A stretch of 64,000 bases of DNA, from NCBI GenBank assembly GCA_019359245.1, contig JAHHHR010000013.1, forward strand, positions 62,001 through 126,000. The letters run 5' to 3'. How positions within the stretch are numbered: position 1 is the stretch's first letter; each line of letters opens with the position of its first letter. Made by a program: the position numbers and the translations under genes. Positions 1 to 10,700 of this stretch are shown here, in pieces. The notes beneath the pieces are model-generated. The model searched no databases, was not told the DNA's origin, and saw nothing but the letters and a program-made list of their open reading frames with translations. The stretch is from Nostoc desertorum CM1-VF14 (lineage in GTDB: Bacteria; Cyanobacteriota; Cyanobacteriia; Cyanobacteriales; Nostocaceae).

Positions 1-585
1 ATGCTACAGGTGGTGAGTCCTAACCTGAAAGCACCGATAATTCTATTTACTTATTACAATCCCATTTTACACCGAGGTATTAAACCATTTTTAAAAAAAA
101 TTGCTGCTGCTGGCGTGCGAGGGCTAGTAGTACCAGATTTACCCTTAGAAGAGGCAGAAGAATTAATCCAAACTGCTGCATCTTTCGGAATTGAGGTAAT
201 TTTACTTGTAGCTCCTACCAGTTCTAAAGATAGAATTGAAGCGATCGCTCATCAATCTCAGGGTTTTATCTACCTAGTGAGCGTTACAGGTGTTACAGGT
301 GTCCGCGCTCAAATCCAAGACCGCGTAAAAGATTTAATTACCGATTTGCGGAACGTCACCGATAAACCCATCGGCGTTGGTTTTGGTATTTCAGGGCCAG
401 AACAAGCACATCAAGTAAAAGAATGGGGTGCAGATGCAGTGATTGTTGGTAGTGCCTTCGTTAAAAGGTTAGCTGAAGGTAGCCCAACTGAAGGACTGCA
501 AGCTGTGGAACAACTCTGTCGAGAACTTAAAACAGCCATTACAGAAAGTCTGCGTGAAAGTCCATCTCTTCAAGAGGTGAGATAA
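1..585 (+). CDS. trpA: Tryptophan synthase alpha chain, 5' part outside window
   Basis: TrpA cleaves indole-3-glycerol phosphate to indole and glyceraldehyde-3-phosphate and channels indole to TrpB. Only the last 194 residues are present, against about 265 for the family, and the reading frame is open from the first base, so the Met at base 1 is internal. Visible family features are VPDLPLEE (residues 44-51 of the fragment), the SVTGVTG loop near residue 95, the phosphate-binding GFGIS and the GSAFVKR stretch near the end. It is followed on the same strand by a tyrosinase, trpB, trpD and a DAHP synthase. This is the order reported behind the scytonemin genes of Nostoc punctiforme, so it is probably the scytonemin-dedicated trpA copy rather than the housekeeping one (inference). 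Identification is firm. Confidence 0.95.
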   Translation: MLQVVSPNLKAPIILFTYYNPILHRGIKPFLKKIAAAGVRGLVVPDLPLEEAEELIQTAASFGIEVILLVAPTSSKDRIEAIAHQSQGFIYLVSVTGVTGVRAQIQDRVKDLITDLRNVTDKPIGVGFGISGPEQAHQVKEWGADAVIVGSAFVKRLAEGSPTEGLQAVEQLCRELKTAITESLRESPSLQEVR

Positions 586-624
586 ATCCATCCGCAGACT
601 TAGGGTGTACACACAAGTCGAATT

Positions 625-745
625 ACCCCCCTTAATCCCCCCTTGTAAAGGGGGGAGACCGGAAATCTAGTTCCCTCCCCTTTACAAGGGGAGACCGAAA
701 ATCTAGTTCCCTCCCCTTTATAAGGGGAGGGTTAGGGTGGGGTAA
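625..745. repeat. G/C-tract interspersed repeat between trpA and tyrosinase
   Basis: Three copies of a CCCTCCCCTTTAYAAGGGG-type palindrome are arranged as two near-identical 41-bp tandem units (spacer AAATCTAGTT) plus a diverged first copy. No reading frame here resembles a protein. The same repeat family recurs near 25810-25890 and inside the pseudouridine synthase gene near 56392-56468, so it is a dispersed genome repeat. The palindromes could fold in the trpA-tyrosinase transcript. Confidence 0.75.
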
Positions 746-827
746 AACCAGGCGAGTAAAATATTTCAGACTTGTGTATACACCTAGCGCCCCTCTGCTC
801 CCCTGCCCCTCTGCTTCCATTAAGACA

Positions 828-2039
828 ATGAAACACCTGCTGAAATCTGTCAAAATATTAATTTATAGCGTACTTCTAGTTACCGCCTGTGCGCTTACAG
901 TCTTCGCCCACGATCGCATTGACCACAAACAATACAAATACCATTGGAATCACAATGTTGGACAATACGCTCGCATAGCTGTAAGAAAGAACGTAACTGG
1001 CCTGACATCAGCAGAGAAAACAGCCTTCGTTAAGGCTATCAAAACCTTAAAAACTACAATTCCCGCAGGTAGCAAGCTCAGTATTTACGACCAATTCGTT
1101 GCTATACATATAGGGGCAACACGCTTAATTCATAATCATAAAGGGCATTCCAATGGTTCCGTTCAGGAACTTGCTCATGAAAATGCCGCATTTTTCCCTT
1201 GGCATCGAGAATATATCCGCAGATTTGAACAAGCTCTGCAAGCAGTAGACCCAACTGTTACTCTGCCATACTGGGATTGGACTGACCCCAAAGCACTTGA
1301 TGTAATTTTTAACGATGACTTTCTTGGTTCTAACGGTCAAGGAGTAACCATCAAAATTCCAAATCAGGGAAGTTTTACAGGGGGATCTGTAAAATCTGGA
1401 GCTTTTGCTGCTGCAAATGGCTGGGTTATGAATCCAGTATTAAACATTGACCAAGATACCGGAACATCATTAGGCACATCACTTGTCCGCTTTCTACAAG
1501 CACCTCCTGCGAGTGATTACCCTGTGCCCAAAAAAGATGTTGAGCGTGCCCTGAGTCTTAATAACTATTCTCTATTTCGCCCCGCTTTGGAAGGATTTAT
1601 CTCTGTAGATGAGCAGGGTAAAGTCACCCCAGGAGGATTCCTACACAACTACATTCATGGTTTCGTAGGTGGGGTACAGATAGACGCAAGCACAAGACCC
1701 GTAAAGTTTAAGGGTCTGGGTACCATGAGCAATATACCAAGTTCGCCATACGACCCAGTATTTTGGTTGAATCATGCGAACGCAGACCGCCTCTGGGCTG
1801 AATGGCAAGAGAACGGCCATCAAGGTAGCGATTTTTATCCTGCTAATGGTCAGGCTTACGGACACAACCTTAAAGACCTAATGTGGCCTTGGGACGGTGG
1901 TATGTCTACCCCCAAAGCTACGGCATTAGGAGATTTACTATCCTTATTACCAAATTTTGACTCTAAGGATTTGGTGCGCCCTATAGACGTTTTGAATCAT
2001 AGAAAATTGGGCTATACCTACGAAACCCGTGAAAGGTAA
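828..2039 (+). CDS. tyrP: Secreted tyrosinase of the scytonemin cluster (TyrP-type)
   Basis: This is a type-3 dicopper protein of 403 residues. Residues 1-27 form a signal peptide (basic start, hydrophobic stretch, cleavage near VFA-H), so it should act in the periplasm. The Cu-A region carries H94, H117 and H126 (AHEN and PWHREY context) and PYWDW at 147-151. Cu-B is H273 and H277 (FLHNYIHG) with H316 (FWLNHANADRLW). An upstream in-frame ATG at 774 would add 18 residues derived from repeat DNA ahead of the signal peptide, so 828 was chosen. It lies between trpA and trpB, as in Nostoc punctiforme, where this gene (tyrP) belongs to the scytonemin region. Phenolic oxidation in scytonemin assembly is the suggested role but is not proven. 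The family assignment is firm. Confidence 0.92.
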   Translation: MKHLLKSVKILIYSVLLVTACALTVFAHDRIDHKQYKYHWNHNVGQYARIAVRKNVTGLTSAEKTAFVKAIKTLKTTIPAGSKLSIYDQFVAIHIGATRLIHNHKGHSNGSVQELAHENAAFFPWHREYIRRFEQALQAVDPTVTLPYWDWTDPKALDVIFNDDFLGSNGQGVTIKIPNQGSFTGGSVKSGAFAAANGWVMNPVLNIDQDTGTSLGTSLVRFLQAPPASDYPVPKKDVERALSLNNYSLFRPALEGFISVDEQGKVTPGGFLHNYIHGFVGGVQIDASTRPVKFKGLGTMSNIPSSPYDPVFWLNHANADRLWAEWQENGHQGSDFYPANGQAYGHNLKDLMWPWDGGMSTPKATALGDLLSLLPNFDSKDLVRPIDVLNHRKLGYTYETRER

Positions 2040-2124
2040 ACGCAAAAAGAATTTTATCTGTGGAATAAGTTCTAAAAAGTTAGAACGAAAGTAAAAAATA
2101 CTTGAACATAAAGGATTTTCAACT

Positions 2125-3366
2125 GTGGTAAGCATCCAAGACATCAACGCTATAATTTCAACTACGCCTGTTCTACCTGATTTTTTAGGCAGGTTTGGAA
2201 AATTTGGCGGTAAGTACGTCCCCGAAACCTTAATGCCTGCATTAACTGAGTTAGAAGCGGCATTTAATCAATATTGTAATGAGCCGAGTTTCCAAGCAGA
2301 ACTGCAAAACTTGCTACGCGATTATGTGGGACGACCCAGCCCATTATATTTTGCTGAACGCTTGACAACAAACTACGCTAGACCAGATGGCACGGGACCG
2401 CAAATTTATTTAAAGCGTGAGGATTTAAATCATACAGGCGCTCACAAAATTAATAATGCTTTAGCTCAGGTGTTACTTGCTAAACGCATGGGCAAGCAAC
2501 GGGTAATTGCAGAGACAGGTGCAGGACAACACGGCGTAGCGACTGCAACTGTATGTGCTAGGTTTGGCTTGAAATGTGTAATTTACATGGGCGTCCAAGA
2601 TATGGAACGCCAAGCCCTGAACGTGTTCCGCATGAAATTAATGGGGGCAGAAGTTCGTCCAGTGGAGGCAGGTACGGGAACTCTCAAGGATGCAACTTCT
2701 GAAGCAATTCGGGATTGGGTGACGAATGTGGAAACAACCCATTACATCCTGGGTTCTGTTGCTGGGCCTCATCCCTACCCAATGATTGTCCGTGACTTTC
2801 ACGCGATAATTGGTGTAGAAACTCGCGCTCAAGCTCAGGAGAAATGGGGAGGATTACCAGATATTCTACTGGCTTGTGTGGGTGGAGGTTCCAATGCGAT
2901 CGGCTTGTTTCATGAGTTTATGCATGAACCTTCGGTGCGCTTAATCGGAGTCGAAGCGGCGGGTGAAGGTGTAGATACAGAAAAACACGCTGCTACCTTG
3001 ACAAAAGGAAAAATAGGTGTATTGCACGGTGCAATGAGCTATTTACTGCAAGATGATGATGGTCAAATAATCGAAGCCCATTCAATTAGTGCCGGATTAG
3101 ATTATCCCGGCGTTGGCCCTGAGCATAGTTATTTAAAGGATCTTGGTCGCGCTGAATATTACAGTGTTACCGATAAACAGGCGTTAGATGCATTCCAAAG
3201 GCTTTCGCAACTAGAAGGGATTATCCCAGCCTTAGAAACTGCTCATGCGATCGCATATCTCGAAACCCTTTGTCCTCAATTAGAAGGCAACCCCCGCATC
3301 GTCATCAATTGTTCCGGCAGAGGTGACAAAGATGTGCAAACCGTCGCCAAAGTCTTAATTCCTTAA
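2125..3366 (+). CDS. trpB: Tryptophan synthase beta chain (scytonemin-associated copy)
   Basis: This PLP enzyme condenses indole with L-serine to give tryptophan, a scytonemin precursor. Its 413 residues are the normal length. [13 protein letters not shown] opens the protein, the Schiff-base lysine is K108 in [17 protein letters not shown] binds phosphate, and SGRGDKD lies near the C terminus. The start is GTG at 2125; the first in-frame ATG falls about 36 residues in, inside conserved sequence, so GTG is the real start. It is co-directional with trpA, the tyrosinase and trpD. The 85-bp gap after the tyrosinase has no obvious terminator, which is consistent with one transcript. Confidence 0.96.
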   Translation: MVSIQDINAIISTTPVLPDFLGRFGKFGGKYVPETLMPALTELEAAFNQYCNEPSFQAELQNLLRDYVGRPSPLYFAERLTTNYARPDGTGPQIYLKREDLNHTGAHKINNALAQVLLAKRMGKQRVIAETGAGQHGVATATVCARFGLKCVIYMGVQDMERQALNVFRMKLMGAEVRPVEAGTGTLKDATSEAIRDWVTNVETTHYILGSVAGPHPYPMIVRDFHAIIGVETRAQAQEKWGGLPDILLACVGGGSNAIGLFHEFMHEPSVRLIGVEAAGEGVDTEKHAATLTKGKIGVLHGAMSYLLQDDDGQIIEAHSISAGLDYPGVGPEHSYLKDLGRAEYYSVTDKQALDAFQRLSQLEGIIPALETAHAIAYLETLCPQLEGNPRIVINCSGRGDKDVQTVAKVLIP

Positions 3367-3374
3367 TTTTCTGT

Positions 3375-3447
3375 TCTTGTCATTTGTCATTTGTCCTTCG
3401 TGAATGACTAATGACCAATGACTAATGACCAATGACTAACGACAAAT
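3375..3447. repeat. Heptanucleotide-type short tandem repeats
   Basis: The trpB-trpD spacer consists largely of alternating TTGTCATT / AATGACTAATGACCAATGAC units, the short tandemly repeated repetitive sequences usual between genes of heterocystous cyanobacteria. No promoter could be placed with confidence. Confidence 0.7.
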
Positions 3448-4539
3448 ATGATAGCTGTAACTCAAACTTCACTTGACAAGATCCCCGTCACTTCTGAGTT
3501 CTACAACTGGCCAGGTTTATTGCAACAGTTGTTTGCTCGGCAATCTTTGACAGTTTCCCAAGCTGCGGATTTGATGCAAGGTTGGCTCACAGATGCCATT
3601 CCTGATGTCCTCTCAGGAGCAATTTTAGCCGCAATCCAAGCTAAAGGCGTATCCAGCGAAGAATTAGTTGGAATGGCTAGCGTCTTACAATCCCAATCCC
3701 CAATCCCCAGTGCCCAATCCCTCACTCCCCTAATTGACACCTGTGGAACTGGTGGAGATGGCGCTTCAACCTTTAATATTTCCACTGCTGTTGCCTTTGT
3801 TGCCGCTGCCGCAGGGGTAAAAGTTGCCAAACATGGCAATCGTTCGGCATCTAGCAAGACTGGTTCTGCTGATGTGCTGGAAGCTTTGGGGATAAATCTC
3901 AACGCCACTCCAGAAAAAGTGCAAGCCGCAGTGGGTGAAATCGGAATTACCTTTTTGTTTGCTCCAGGTTGGCATCCTGCACTTAAAGCGATCGCTACTT
4001 TGCGAAAAACTTTGAAGGTGCGGACTGTTTTTAACTTGCTTGGCCCGCTAGTAAATCCCATGCGGCCGACAGGGCAAATTATTGGTGTTAACGATCCGCT
4101 TTTACTAGAGGAGATTGTTCAAGCTTTATCCCAATTGGGATGTCAGCAAGTGATCGCAGTCCACGGACGGGAACGTTTAGATGAAGCTGGTTTGGCAGAT
4201 GTCACTGACTTAGCTGTACTCCAAGATAAAAAAGTCCGTTCTTTAACGCTCAATCCTCAAGAGCTTGGTTTGAGTTTTGCACCGACTGCGGCGTTATGCG
4301 GTGGAGAAGTTCAAGAAAATGCCGAAATCTTGAAGGCAGTTCTCCAAGGTAAAGGCACTCAAGCGCAGCAAGATGTAGTCGCTTTAAATGCAGCCCTTGC
4401 ACTCCAAGTTGGTGAAGCCATTCATGGGGAAACTGATGTTTTAGCCGGTTGTGTTAAAGGTATTTCTCTTGCTAAGGATATTCTGCAAAGCGGTTCGGCT
4501 TGGACAAAACTAGAACAACTTGCGGAATTTTTGCGCTAG
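3448..4539 (+). CDS. trpD: Anthranilate phosphoribosyltransferase (scytonemin-associated copy)
   Basis: This enzyme transfers phosphoribose from PRPP to anthranilate, the second committed step to tryptophan. It has 363 residues. GTGGDG (residues 100-105) and the following STFNIST bind PRPP, and KHGNRS with [14 protein letters not shown] are diagnostic. The ATG at 3448 was chosen; the preceding DNA is repeat with no clear Shine-Dalgarno. Residues 81-92 (Ser/Pro/Gln-rich) are encoded by a CCCAATCCCCAATCCC-type repeat, which looks like repeat DNA absorbed into the coding frame in the loop before GTGGDG. It belongs to the trpA-tyrP-trpB-trpD-aroG run. Confidence 0.95.
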   Translation: MIAVTQTSLDKIPVTSEFYNWPGLLQQLFARQSLTVSQAADLMQGWLTDAIPDVLSGAILAAIQAKGVSSEELVGMASVLQSQSPIPSAQSLTPLIDTCGTGGDGASTFNISTAVAFVAAAAGVKVAKHGNRSASSKTGSADVLEALGINLNATPEKVQAAVGEIGITFLFAPGWHPALKAIATLRKTLKVRTVFNLLGPLVNPMRPTGQIIGVNDPLLLEEIVQALSQLGCQQVIAVHGRERLDEAGLADVTDLAVLQDKKVRSLTLNPQELGLSFAPTAALCGGEVQENAEILKAVLQGKGTQAQQDVVALNAALALQVGEAIHGETDVLAGCVKGISLAKDILQSGSAWTKLEQLAEFLR

Positions 4540-4600
4540 ACGAACCTCTCCTACAAGGAGCTACGGTGTACACGCAAGTCTTCTAAAGTTGCCCTACACC

Positions 4601-4819
4601 TCGACCTGCAATGCCAATGCATCGATCTGCAATACCAATGCATCGACCTGCAATGCCAATGCATCGACCTGCAATGCCAATGCATCGACCTGCAATACCA
4701 ATGCATCGACCTGCAATGCCAATGCATCGACCTGCAATGCCAATGCATTGACCTGCAATGCCAATGCATTGACCTGCAATAACAATGCATCGACCTGCAA
4801 TAACAATGCATCGACCTGT
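4601..4819. repeat. 21-bp minisatellite, ten full units plus a partial
   Basis: Ten contiguous 21-bp units (consensus TCGACCTGCAATGCCAATGC plus A) run from 4601 to 4810, and a broken eleventh ends at 4819. Units differ by one to three substitutions (TCGAT/TTGAC starts, ATACC/ATAAC cores) and never by length. Because 21 is a multiple of three, several frames on both strands are open and give artificial heptad peptides such as CNANAST (plus strand) and LALQVDA (minus strand). No start with a ribosome site or conserved flanking protein supports translation. The array lies between trpD and the DAHP synthase. Confidence 0.92.
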
Positions 4820-4858
4820 AAAGATTAGCCCACTCAAACTATACGGAAGGAAAAATAG

Positions 4859-5959
4859 ATGATTATCATACTTAAAAGCGGTACGCCTGTTGAAGAAATT
4901 ACTCGCATCAGCCAAGAAGTGGGTGAGACTTGGGGAGTCACGGTAGAAAAAAGCGTTGGCACCCATAAAGCTGTGCTGGGGCTAATTGGTGATACCACTA
5001 GCATCGATAAATTACAGGTTCAGGAATTCAGCCCTTGGATTGAGCAAGTATTACGCGTGCAACAACCTTTCAAGCGCGTAAGCCGAGAATTCCGACATGG
5101 AGAAGCCAGCGAGGTTGTTGTACCTACACCTAACGGTGATGTCTATTTCGGCGAACGTCATCCCATCGTAGTGGTAGCCGGGCCTTGTTCCGTTGAAAAT
5201 GAAGCGATGATTGTCGAAACGGCAAAGCGCGTCAAGGCAGCAGGAGCGCAGTTTCTGCGTGGCGGAGCTTACAAACCTCGCACTTCACCTTATGCCTTTC
5301 AAGGTTATGGTGAAAGCGCTTTAGATTTGTTAGCAGCAGCGCGGGAAGCTACTGGTTTGGGTATCGTCACAGAACTCATGGATGCTGCCGATTTATCAGC
5401 AGTGGCGAAAACAGCTGACATAATCCAAATCGGAGCGCGAAATATGCATAACTTTTCGTTGCTCAAAAAGGTAGGCGCTCAAGATAAACCCGTACTACTT
5501 AAGCGGGGGATGTCTGCCACAATTGATGAGTGGCTGATGGCGGCAGAATATATTTTGGCATCTGGAAATCCAAATGTGATTCTGTGTGAACGGGGAATCA
5601 GAACCTTTGATGGCAAATATGCCCGGAATACTTTAGATTTATCAGTACTTCCGGTATTGCGATCGCTCACCCATTTACCGATTATGATTGATCCTAGTCA
5701 TGGTACTGGTAGGTCTGAATATGTTCCATCGATGGCAATGGCTGCGATCGCAGCTGGTACAGATGCTTTAATGATTGAAGTTCACCCCAATCCCGCAAAA
5801 GCTTTATCTGATGGGCCTCAATCTCTCACTCCTGATAAATTTGACCGTTTAGTTCAAGACATGTCAGTTCTGGGCAAAGTAGTTGATCGTTGGTCTACAC
5901 CTGCATTTGATACCATTGGTGAAAGCCGCATTCTCTTCACACCAGAACTATCAAAGTAG
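4859..5959 (+). CDS. aroG: 3-deoxy-7-phosphoheptulonate synthase (DAHP synthase)
   Basis: This enzyme condenses phosphoenolpyruvate with erythrose-4-phosphate, the entry step of the shikimate pathway. The 366 residues comprise an N-terminal ferredoxin-like domain (about 1-75, typical of the KDO8P-synthase-like type I-beta enzymes) and a TIM barrel with AGPCSVEN, GGAYKPRTSPYAFQG, KRGMSA and IDPSHGTG. The start at 4859 has a GGAAGG ribosome site 9 bases upstream. It follows trpD across the 21-bp minisatellite, and in the scytonemin context it would boost flux to tyrosine and tryptophan. Symbol aroG follows the name used in that cluster. Confidence 0.94.
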   Translation: MIIILKSGTPVEEITRISQEVGETWGVTVEKSVGTHKAVLGLIGDTTSIDKLQVQEFSPWIEQVLRVQQPFKRVSREFRHGEASEVVVPTPNGDVYFGERHPIVVVAGPCSVENEAMIVETAKRVKAAGAQFLRGGAYKPRTSPYAFQGYGESALDLLAAAREATGLGIVTELMDAADLSAVAKTADIIQIGARNMHNFSLLKKVGAQDKPVLLKRGMSATIDEWLMAAEYILASGNPNVILCERGIRTFDGKYARNTLDLSVLPVLRSLTHLPIMIDPSHGTGRSEYVPSMAMAAIAAGTDALMIEVHPNPAKALSDGPQSLTPDKFDRLVQDMSVLGKVVDRWSTPAFDTIGESRILFTPELSK

Positions 5960-5995
5960 ATAAGCTGTTACGCATCTAATTTGAACATTTACATG

Positions 5996-6056
5996 AAGGC
6001 TGATGACCGATGACTGATGACTGATAACCGTCAACCGTTAACAGTTAACGACCGTA
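5996..6056. repeat. TGATGACCGATGACTGA-type short tandem repeats
   Basis: Degenerate tandem copies of GATGACTGA and GTTAACNGTTAAC follow the DAHP synthase gene. This is the cyanobacterial short tandem repeat type, with no coding content. Confidence 0.6.
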
Positions 6057-6126
6057 AAGAATGTTTATAAAATTTAAGCACGCATCAGCTTAAACCGTAA
6101 TCTGAGACGATTTTTTGCAAATGGTT

Positions 6127-6180
6127 AAACCTGATCAACAGATTGTTTCATCTAGAATAATCCGTTGATCAGGTTTTCAT
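6127..6180 (+). terminator. Putative terminator at end of aromatic cluster
   Basis: Perfect 13-bp inverted arms, AAACCTGATCAAC (6127-6139) and GTTGATCAGGTTT (6164-6176), enclose a 24-base loop. Each arm ends in a short A or T run. It sits between the convergent DAHP synthase and MBL genes and could end both transcripts. Confidence 0.6.
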
Positions 6181-6273
6181 TGAAACTCAGTTAGTTGGGT
6201 GGCGATTGAACTGTATGGCAAAATAATTTTTCTAACTTTAAGCAGTCACTTGCAGCTATTCCAAATAAACCCC

Positions 6274-7236
6274 TTAACCGCGCCAGCGATAATCTACAGG
6301 TACCCATGTATAACCCTTATCCTCTGCACGGATGTGTCCCACTCCTGGAAAAGGCAAATGTGCAGCGGCAATTAGGCGGCGTGATTTTCCTGCAAGGGTA
6401 AGCTGTTTCGCTCGTTGCTTTGCTGCGGCATTTGAATTGACATCATAGACAACTGTGATTTTAGGATTTGGAAATTGAATCGAGCCGAAGTGAAGAATAT
6501 CACCCCAAAACTCAATGCTCTTGCCCCCGCTTTCAACTACATAAAAGCTGTGTCCCGGCGTGTGTCCAGGCGTTGGACGCGCAGTGATTCCTGGTAAAAT
6601 AGCTATCTCGCCAGAAAACGATTTAAGCTTATTCTCATCGAGGTAGGGTTTAACCGTTTTGGTTGCTTCATCGAAATATCTGCGTTCGAGATGCAATCGC
6701 TCGGCATTCGCGGGATCGAGCCATAAATCGACATCAGGCTTGCCAGCGTAAACTGTGGCACTAGGAAACATCAGTCGCTCATTTTCGACCAGACCGCCGC
6801 TATGATCGCTATGGATATGGGTAAGGAGAATTATGTCGATCTCATCTGGTGCATAGCCCGCTGCTTTCAAGGACACTTGCAACTTGCCACCTAGCTTTGG
6901 GCCAAACAATTGTCCTGCTCCAGTATCTACCAATACCTGTTTATCTCCAGTATCGATAAGAAACACATTGATTGAGGTTTCAACAGGGTTCGTGCGGAAG
7001 TCTCTATGGAGGAGACGCTTGATCTCTGCCGAGCTTGTATTAGTTAGAACCTTATTGAGATCTTGCGGTACTGTACCATCACTAAGTGCGGTAATCGTGA
7101 ATTCGCCTAACCTAAAAGAGTAAACTCCAGGTAGTTGAGCTTTTACAGTTTGACCTGTAGCTATCCCCGAAGAAATATACGAGATGGTAATAATCAGTAC
7201 TGTGGTTATAATAGCTAAAATTGCTCTAAAAAACAT
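6274..7236 (-). CDS. Exported metallo-beta-lactamase-fold hydrolase
   Basis: The protein has 320 residues. Residues 3-24 are strongly hydrophobic and followed by a small-residue region (GIATGQTVKA), so it is exported or membrane-anchored. The MBL metal site THIHSDH is at 139-145, followed by GG. GHTPGH near 220 supplies the next ligand histidine, and an Asp (EFWGDI) and a late His (AAHLPFPG) complete the set. The overall form resembles lactonase or methyl-parathion-hydrolase-like MBL proteins rather than class B beta-lactamases; the substrate cannot be told. It converges on the aromatic cluster and does not obviously belong to it. Confidence 0.85.
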   Translation of the reverse strand: MFFRAILAIITTVLIITISYISSGIATGQTVKAQLPGVYSFRLGEFTITALSDGTVPQDLNKVLTNTSSAEIKRLLHRDFRTNPVETSINVFLIDTGDKQVLVDTGAGQLFGPKLGGKLQVSLKAAGYAPDEIDIILLTHIHSDHSGGLVENERLMFPSATVYAGKPDVDLWLDPANAERLHLERRYFDEATKTVKPYLDENKLKSFSGEIAILPGITARPTPGHTPGHSFYVVESGGKSIEFWGDILHFGSIQFPNPKITVVYDVNSNAAAKQRAKQLTLAGKSRRLIAAAHLPFPGVGHIRAEDKGYTWVPVDYRWRG

Positions 7237-7716
7237 AGTTTATCCAGTGAATCTTCTGATAAAAGTTGCAGGAAAGGGCAAGGAAGGTACAGTGGTTTAT
7301 TCCTGAAGTTACAAACCAATGTTTTATCTATATTTCTCTAAGCATGATTTTCGGAGGGCTTGGTTTCAACATAAATTCAGTTTGCAAGACAGCCCCATAT
7401 TTCACCACTCAAGATCCGCAATTTAATCTTTAGTTAAAGCGATTAGCTTTGCTGTGCCGTAGGCAACCGCTTTTTTGCAAGATGCTAGGGCGCAGGGAGC
7501 AAGGGCGCTCTTACTGAGACAGAGCTTGTACTCCGCCCCAGTAAGAGCGCCCTTTATGGCGGGGCTTTTCTACGAAACGCTCCGCGAACATACCCATGTT
7601 CCGCTCCGCTCCACGGCTCCAGACCAGGGCTTGCTCCCCCTGCTCCCTGCTCCCTGCCCCCTGCCCCCTGCTCCTCCGCTTCTTCCGTGAGAACGCTAGT
7701 GCCGTAAACAACGACT
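7237..7716. other. Non-coding gap with inverted and short tandem repeats
   Basis: No plausible gene is seen. 7500-7558 contains an inverted pair around GGGCGCTCTTACTG and CAGTAAGAGCGCCC. 7555-7610 is a CGAAACGCTCCGCGAAC-type Nostoc palindrome. 7626-7680 is a TGCTCCCTGCCCCC short tandem repeat. The reading frames across it are low-complexity and differ on every strand, so they were not annotated. Confidence 0.65.
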
Positions 7717-10700
7717 TCACCGTGAAATTGCTCCTAGTGCTTTCAATATTGCTTTTTGAGCAGTCGTTAACCCTGTTGCGCCTTGAATATTCATGCCTTC
7801 ATAGAGGCGATCGCCCATTAAAGTTTTGATGCAGCGTCCTGTTGCGACATCCCACATTTTAATCGTGCGATCAAAGCTGCCGCTCAATAGAAATTGACTA
7901 TCTGCGCTAAAGATAACTGATGCGATCCAACTGGTCTGTTCATACATCACATGAAGGCATTCCCCCGTCTTCAGATTCCAGAGGCGAACGGTTTGGTCAT
8001 CACTGCCACTGGCAAGAGTTTGACCATCAGGGCTAATAGCAATGGTAAACGCGATGCTGGTATGCCCCTGTAATATTCTTAGACAGGCTCCGCTTTGCAC
8101 ATCCCACAATCGAATGGTTTGGTCAAAGCTGCCGCTTGCCAGAATCGGCTCGGTTGGATGAAATGCTAGCGTGTAAACCCCGCCCTTGTGTCCTTCTAGC
8201 ACCCGCAGGCAATCCCCTGTCTGCGCGTCCCATAGCCGAATGGTTTGGTCATAACTGCCACTTGCCAGCGTTTGACCTTGGGAATCAAAAGCGATCGCCC
8301 GAATGCTGCTCTGATGACCCTGTAGCACTTGTAAGCATTGGTGAGTTTTTACATCCCACAGTCTCACGGTGCGATCGTAGCTACTGCTTGCTAGGGTTTG
8401 CCCAACGGGGTTAAAACGTACCACTAATACGGGAGCATCGTGAGCAATCCAGCGATCGCCCTGTCCTGTTTGTACATCCCATAGAAAAATGGAGCCATCT
8501 TGCCCGTTGCTGGCGATGGTTTGACCATCCGGGCTAAAGCTTAAATTTGAAATTTGGCTGTTTTCTCTGTAGATGGTTTTCCAGGGAGGCGAACTTAATG
8601 GATCGCGATCAACCTGCCATTGCCATAAATGAATCGTTCCGGTTTGGCTACTACTACTGGCAAGCAGTTGAGTCGATGGTTCGGTTCCCGCTGGGGCAGA
8701 ACCATTCTGCTTCTGATCTGCCGTAACTGTGACAGGACTAAAACTTAAGGCGTGTTCTCCATAAGTATAACCGCTTAATGTTTTGAGACTTTGCACACTC
8801 GGCATCTGCCACAGCCGCACGGTTCGATCCTGGTTGGCGCTGATCAAGACCTGACCATCGGTACTGATGGCGAGTGCCAGAGCAGATCCCGTATGCTCGC
8901 CCAGAATATTCGTACAGTGTCCGTCTTGCACATTCCAAAGCCGAAGCGTGCCATCATCACTGCCACTCACTAAAGTGCCACCCTCTGGACTAAATACAAT
9001 GTTCCGAACCCAGTTGGTATGCCCTCGCAGCAGTTTGAATTCAAGATTGGGGGAATGAGTTTTAGAATTAAATGGATAATTCCATAGTTGAATGCAACCA
9101 TCAAGGCCGCCACTTGCTAACCGTTGACCATCTGGATTGTAGCGCACGCAGCGAACGCCAGAAGAATTTCCTTGCAATACATTTAAGCATTTTCCAGTCT
9201 CAACATCCCAAATCCGAATCGAGGTATCGTTACTGCCGCTGGCTAAAGTTGGATGGTTGGGCGAGAAGTGAACGGAATAAACATTTTTGGTGTGTCCTTT
9301 CAAAACGTGCAAACAGTCACCCTGTAAATTCCACACTCTCACGGTTTGATCATCACTACCACTGGCTAACCATTGACGATTAGCGTTAAAGCTTAAAGAC
9401 CAAATTCGCCCTGTGTGCCCTGCCAAAACCTGCAAGCACTCACCAGTTTGCACATTCCATAATCGCACCACAGTATCATTACCGGCACTCGCCAACGTCG
9501 TGCCATCGGGACTAAATGCAACAGCCCAAACCCCACCGCTATGTCCTTCAAAAGTAGCGAGGAGTTGATTGGATGTAACATTCCACAAATACACTAAACC
9601 TCTAATATCGCCCACGGCAAAAACTTGACCATCTGGGCTAATATCAACCGATGTTGCCACCCCCAAGGTCTCTGAAAAAAGGGATGTCGCTAAATTAGAA
9701 TTTTGAAAACTGACCCCTACCAAATTAACCTGCCGCAGGTCGGCTTGCCGCACCACGAGGAAAGAAAAATCGGAACCCTGCAAATCTACTTTGAGCTGCA
9801 CCAGCAGATTTATCAAATTTCCTGCCGCATATCCTGCTCCATATTCTGGCTGTTGTCGCTGTTGTGCCAGGAGCAGCCTTGCTCTATCTGCAACTTCGGA
9901 CACATTTCGATAAGACGATAAAAGCCATTCCATTACAGGCTGTACGATGAATCGTAATTGCATCTCTCGGATATAGTCTTTTGCCTGTACTCGAATCAAT
10001 GAATGACTTTGCCATACATCAAGCTGTCTGGTTGTAAATTCTGTACAGACCTGTTGTATTAACCGTTCTGTGACATATTCCATCACAACAGGCTGCAAGA
10101 AAAATAATCCATCTGTTTTTTCGAGTAGCGATCGCCGAAGCAGCGAATTTACTTGTTGGGGAACAGTTTGTTGTGGGACTGCACCGATAACGTTTTCACG
10201 AATCTCTGCGATCGCCACCGGCTCTCGGTGAATAGCAAACCAGTAGAGAATTTTCTGTTCCTCTACCGATAGGCGATTGAATTGGCGAGCGAGCAGATCG
10301 CGGATGTCTTCAAAGACAAAAACGCCCTGCTCAAGATAGGTTAAAACCTCTGCAACGCTGCCGTTGAACAAATCTTGCGTAGCGGCTGCCACCAACTTCA
10401 GCGCCAGAGGATTGCCGCCATAGTGATTGATCAGGGTTTGCCACTGGGCTTCTGAACCTGTAAACGCTCCTTTTTGCCGAAAAATGGCGCGTCCATCATT
10501 GGGCGTGAGTCCACCCAGAAGCAGCGATCGCACTACGCTCTGTTCGCCTTCCATCAACGCTATTTCCCGTGGCTTTTCGCGACTGGTCAGCAAGCAACAG
10601 CTTTGATGGGGCGTTTCCCCCAGCGTTCTTAAAAACTGTCCATAAGCTTCATAGCCCGATTGCCACTGACCAACTTGTTCACTGTGCAAAATGGTTTCAG

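Noticed and set aside
3501..4061. 186-residue minus-strand frame in trpD
   Set aside because: Shadow of a high-confidence gene; composition follows antisense codons.
4583..4966. Minus- and plus-strand reading frames over the 21-bp array, including a LALQVDA heptad that mimics a coiled coil
   Set aside because: Any stop-free 21-bp unit gives open frames; no start signal or non-repeat domain supports translation.
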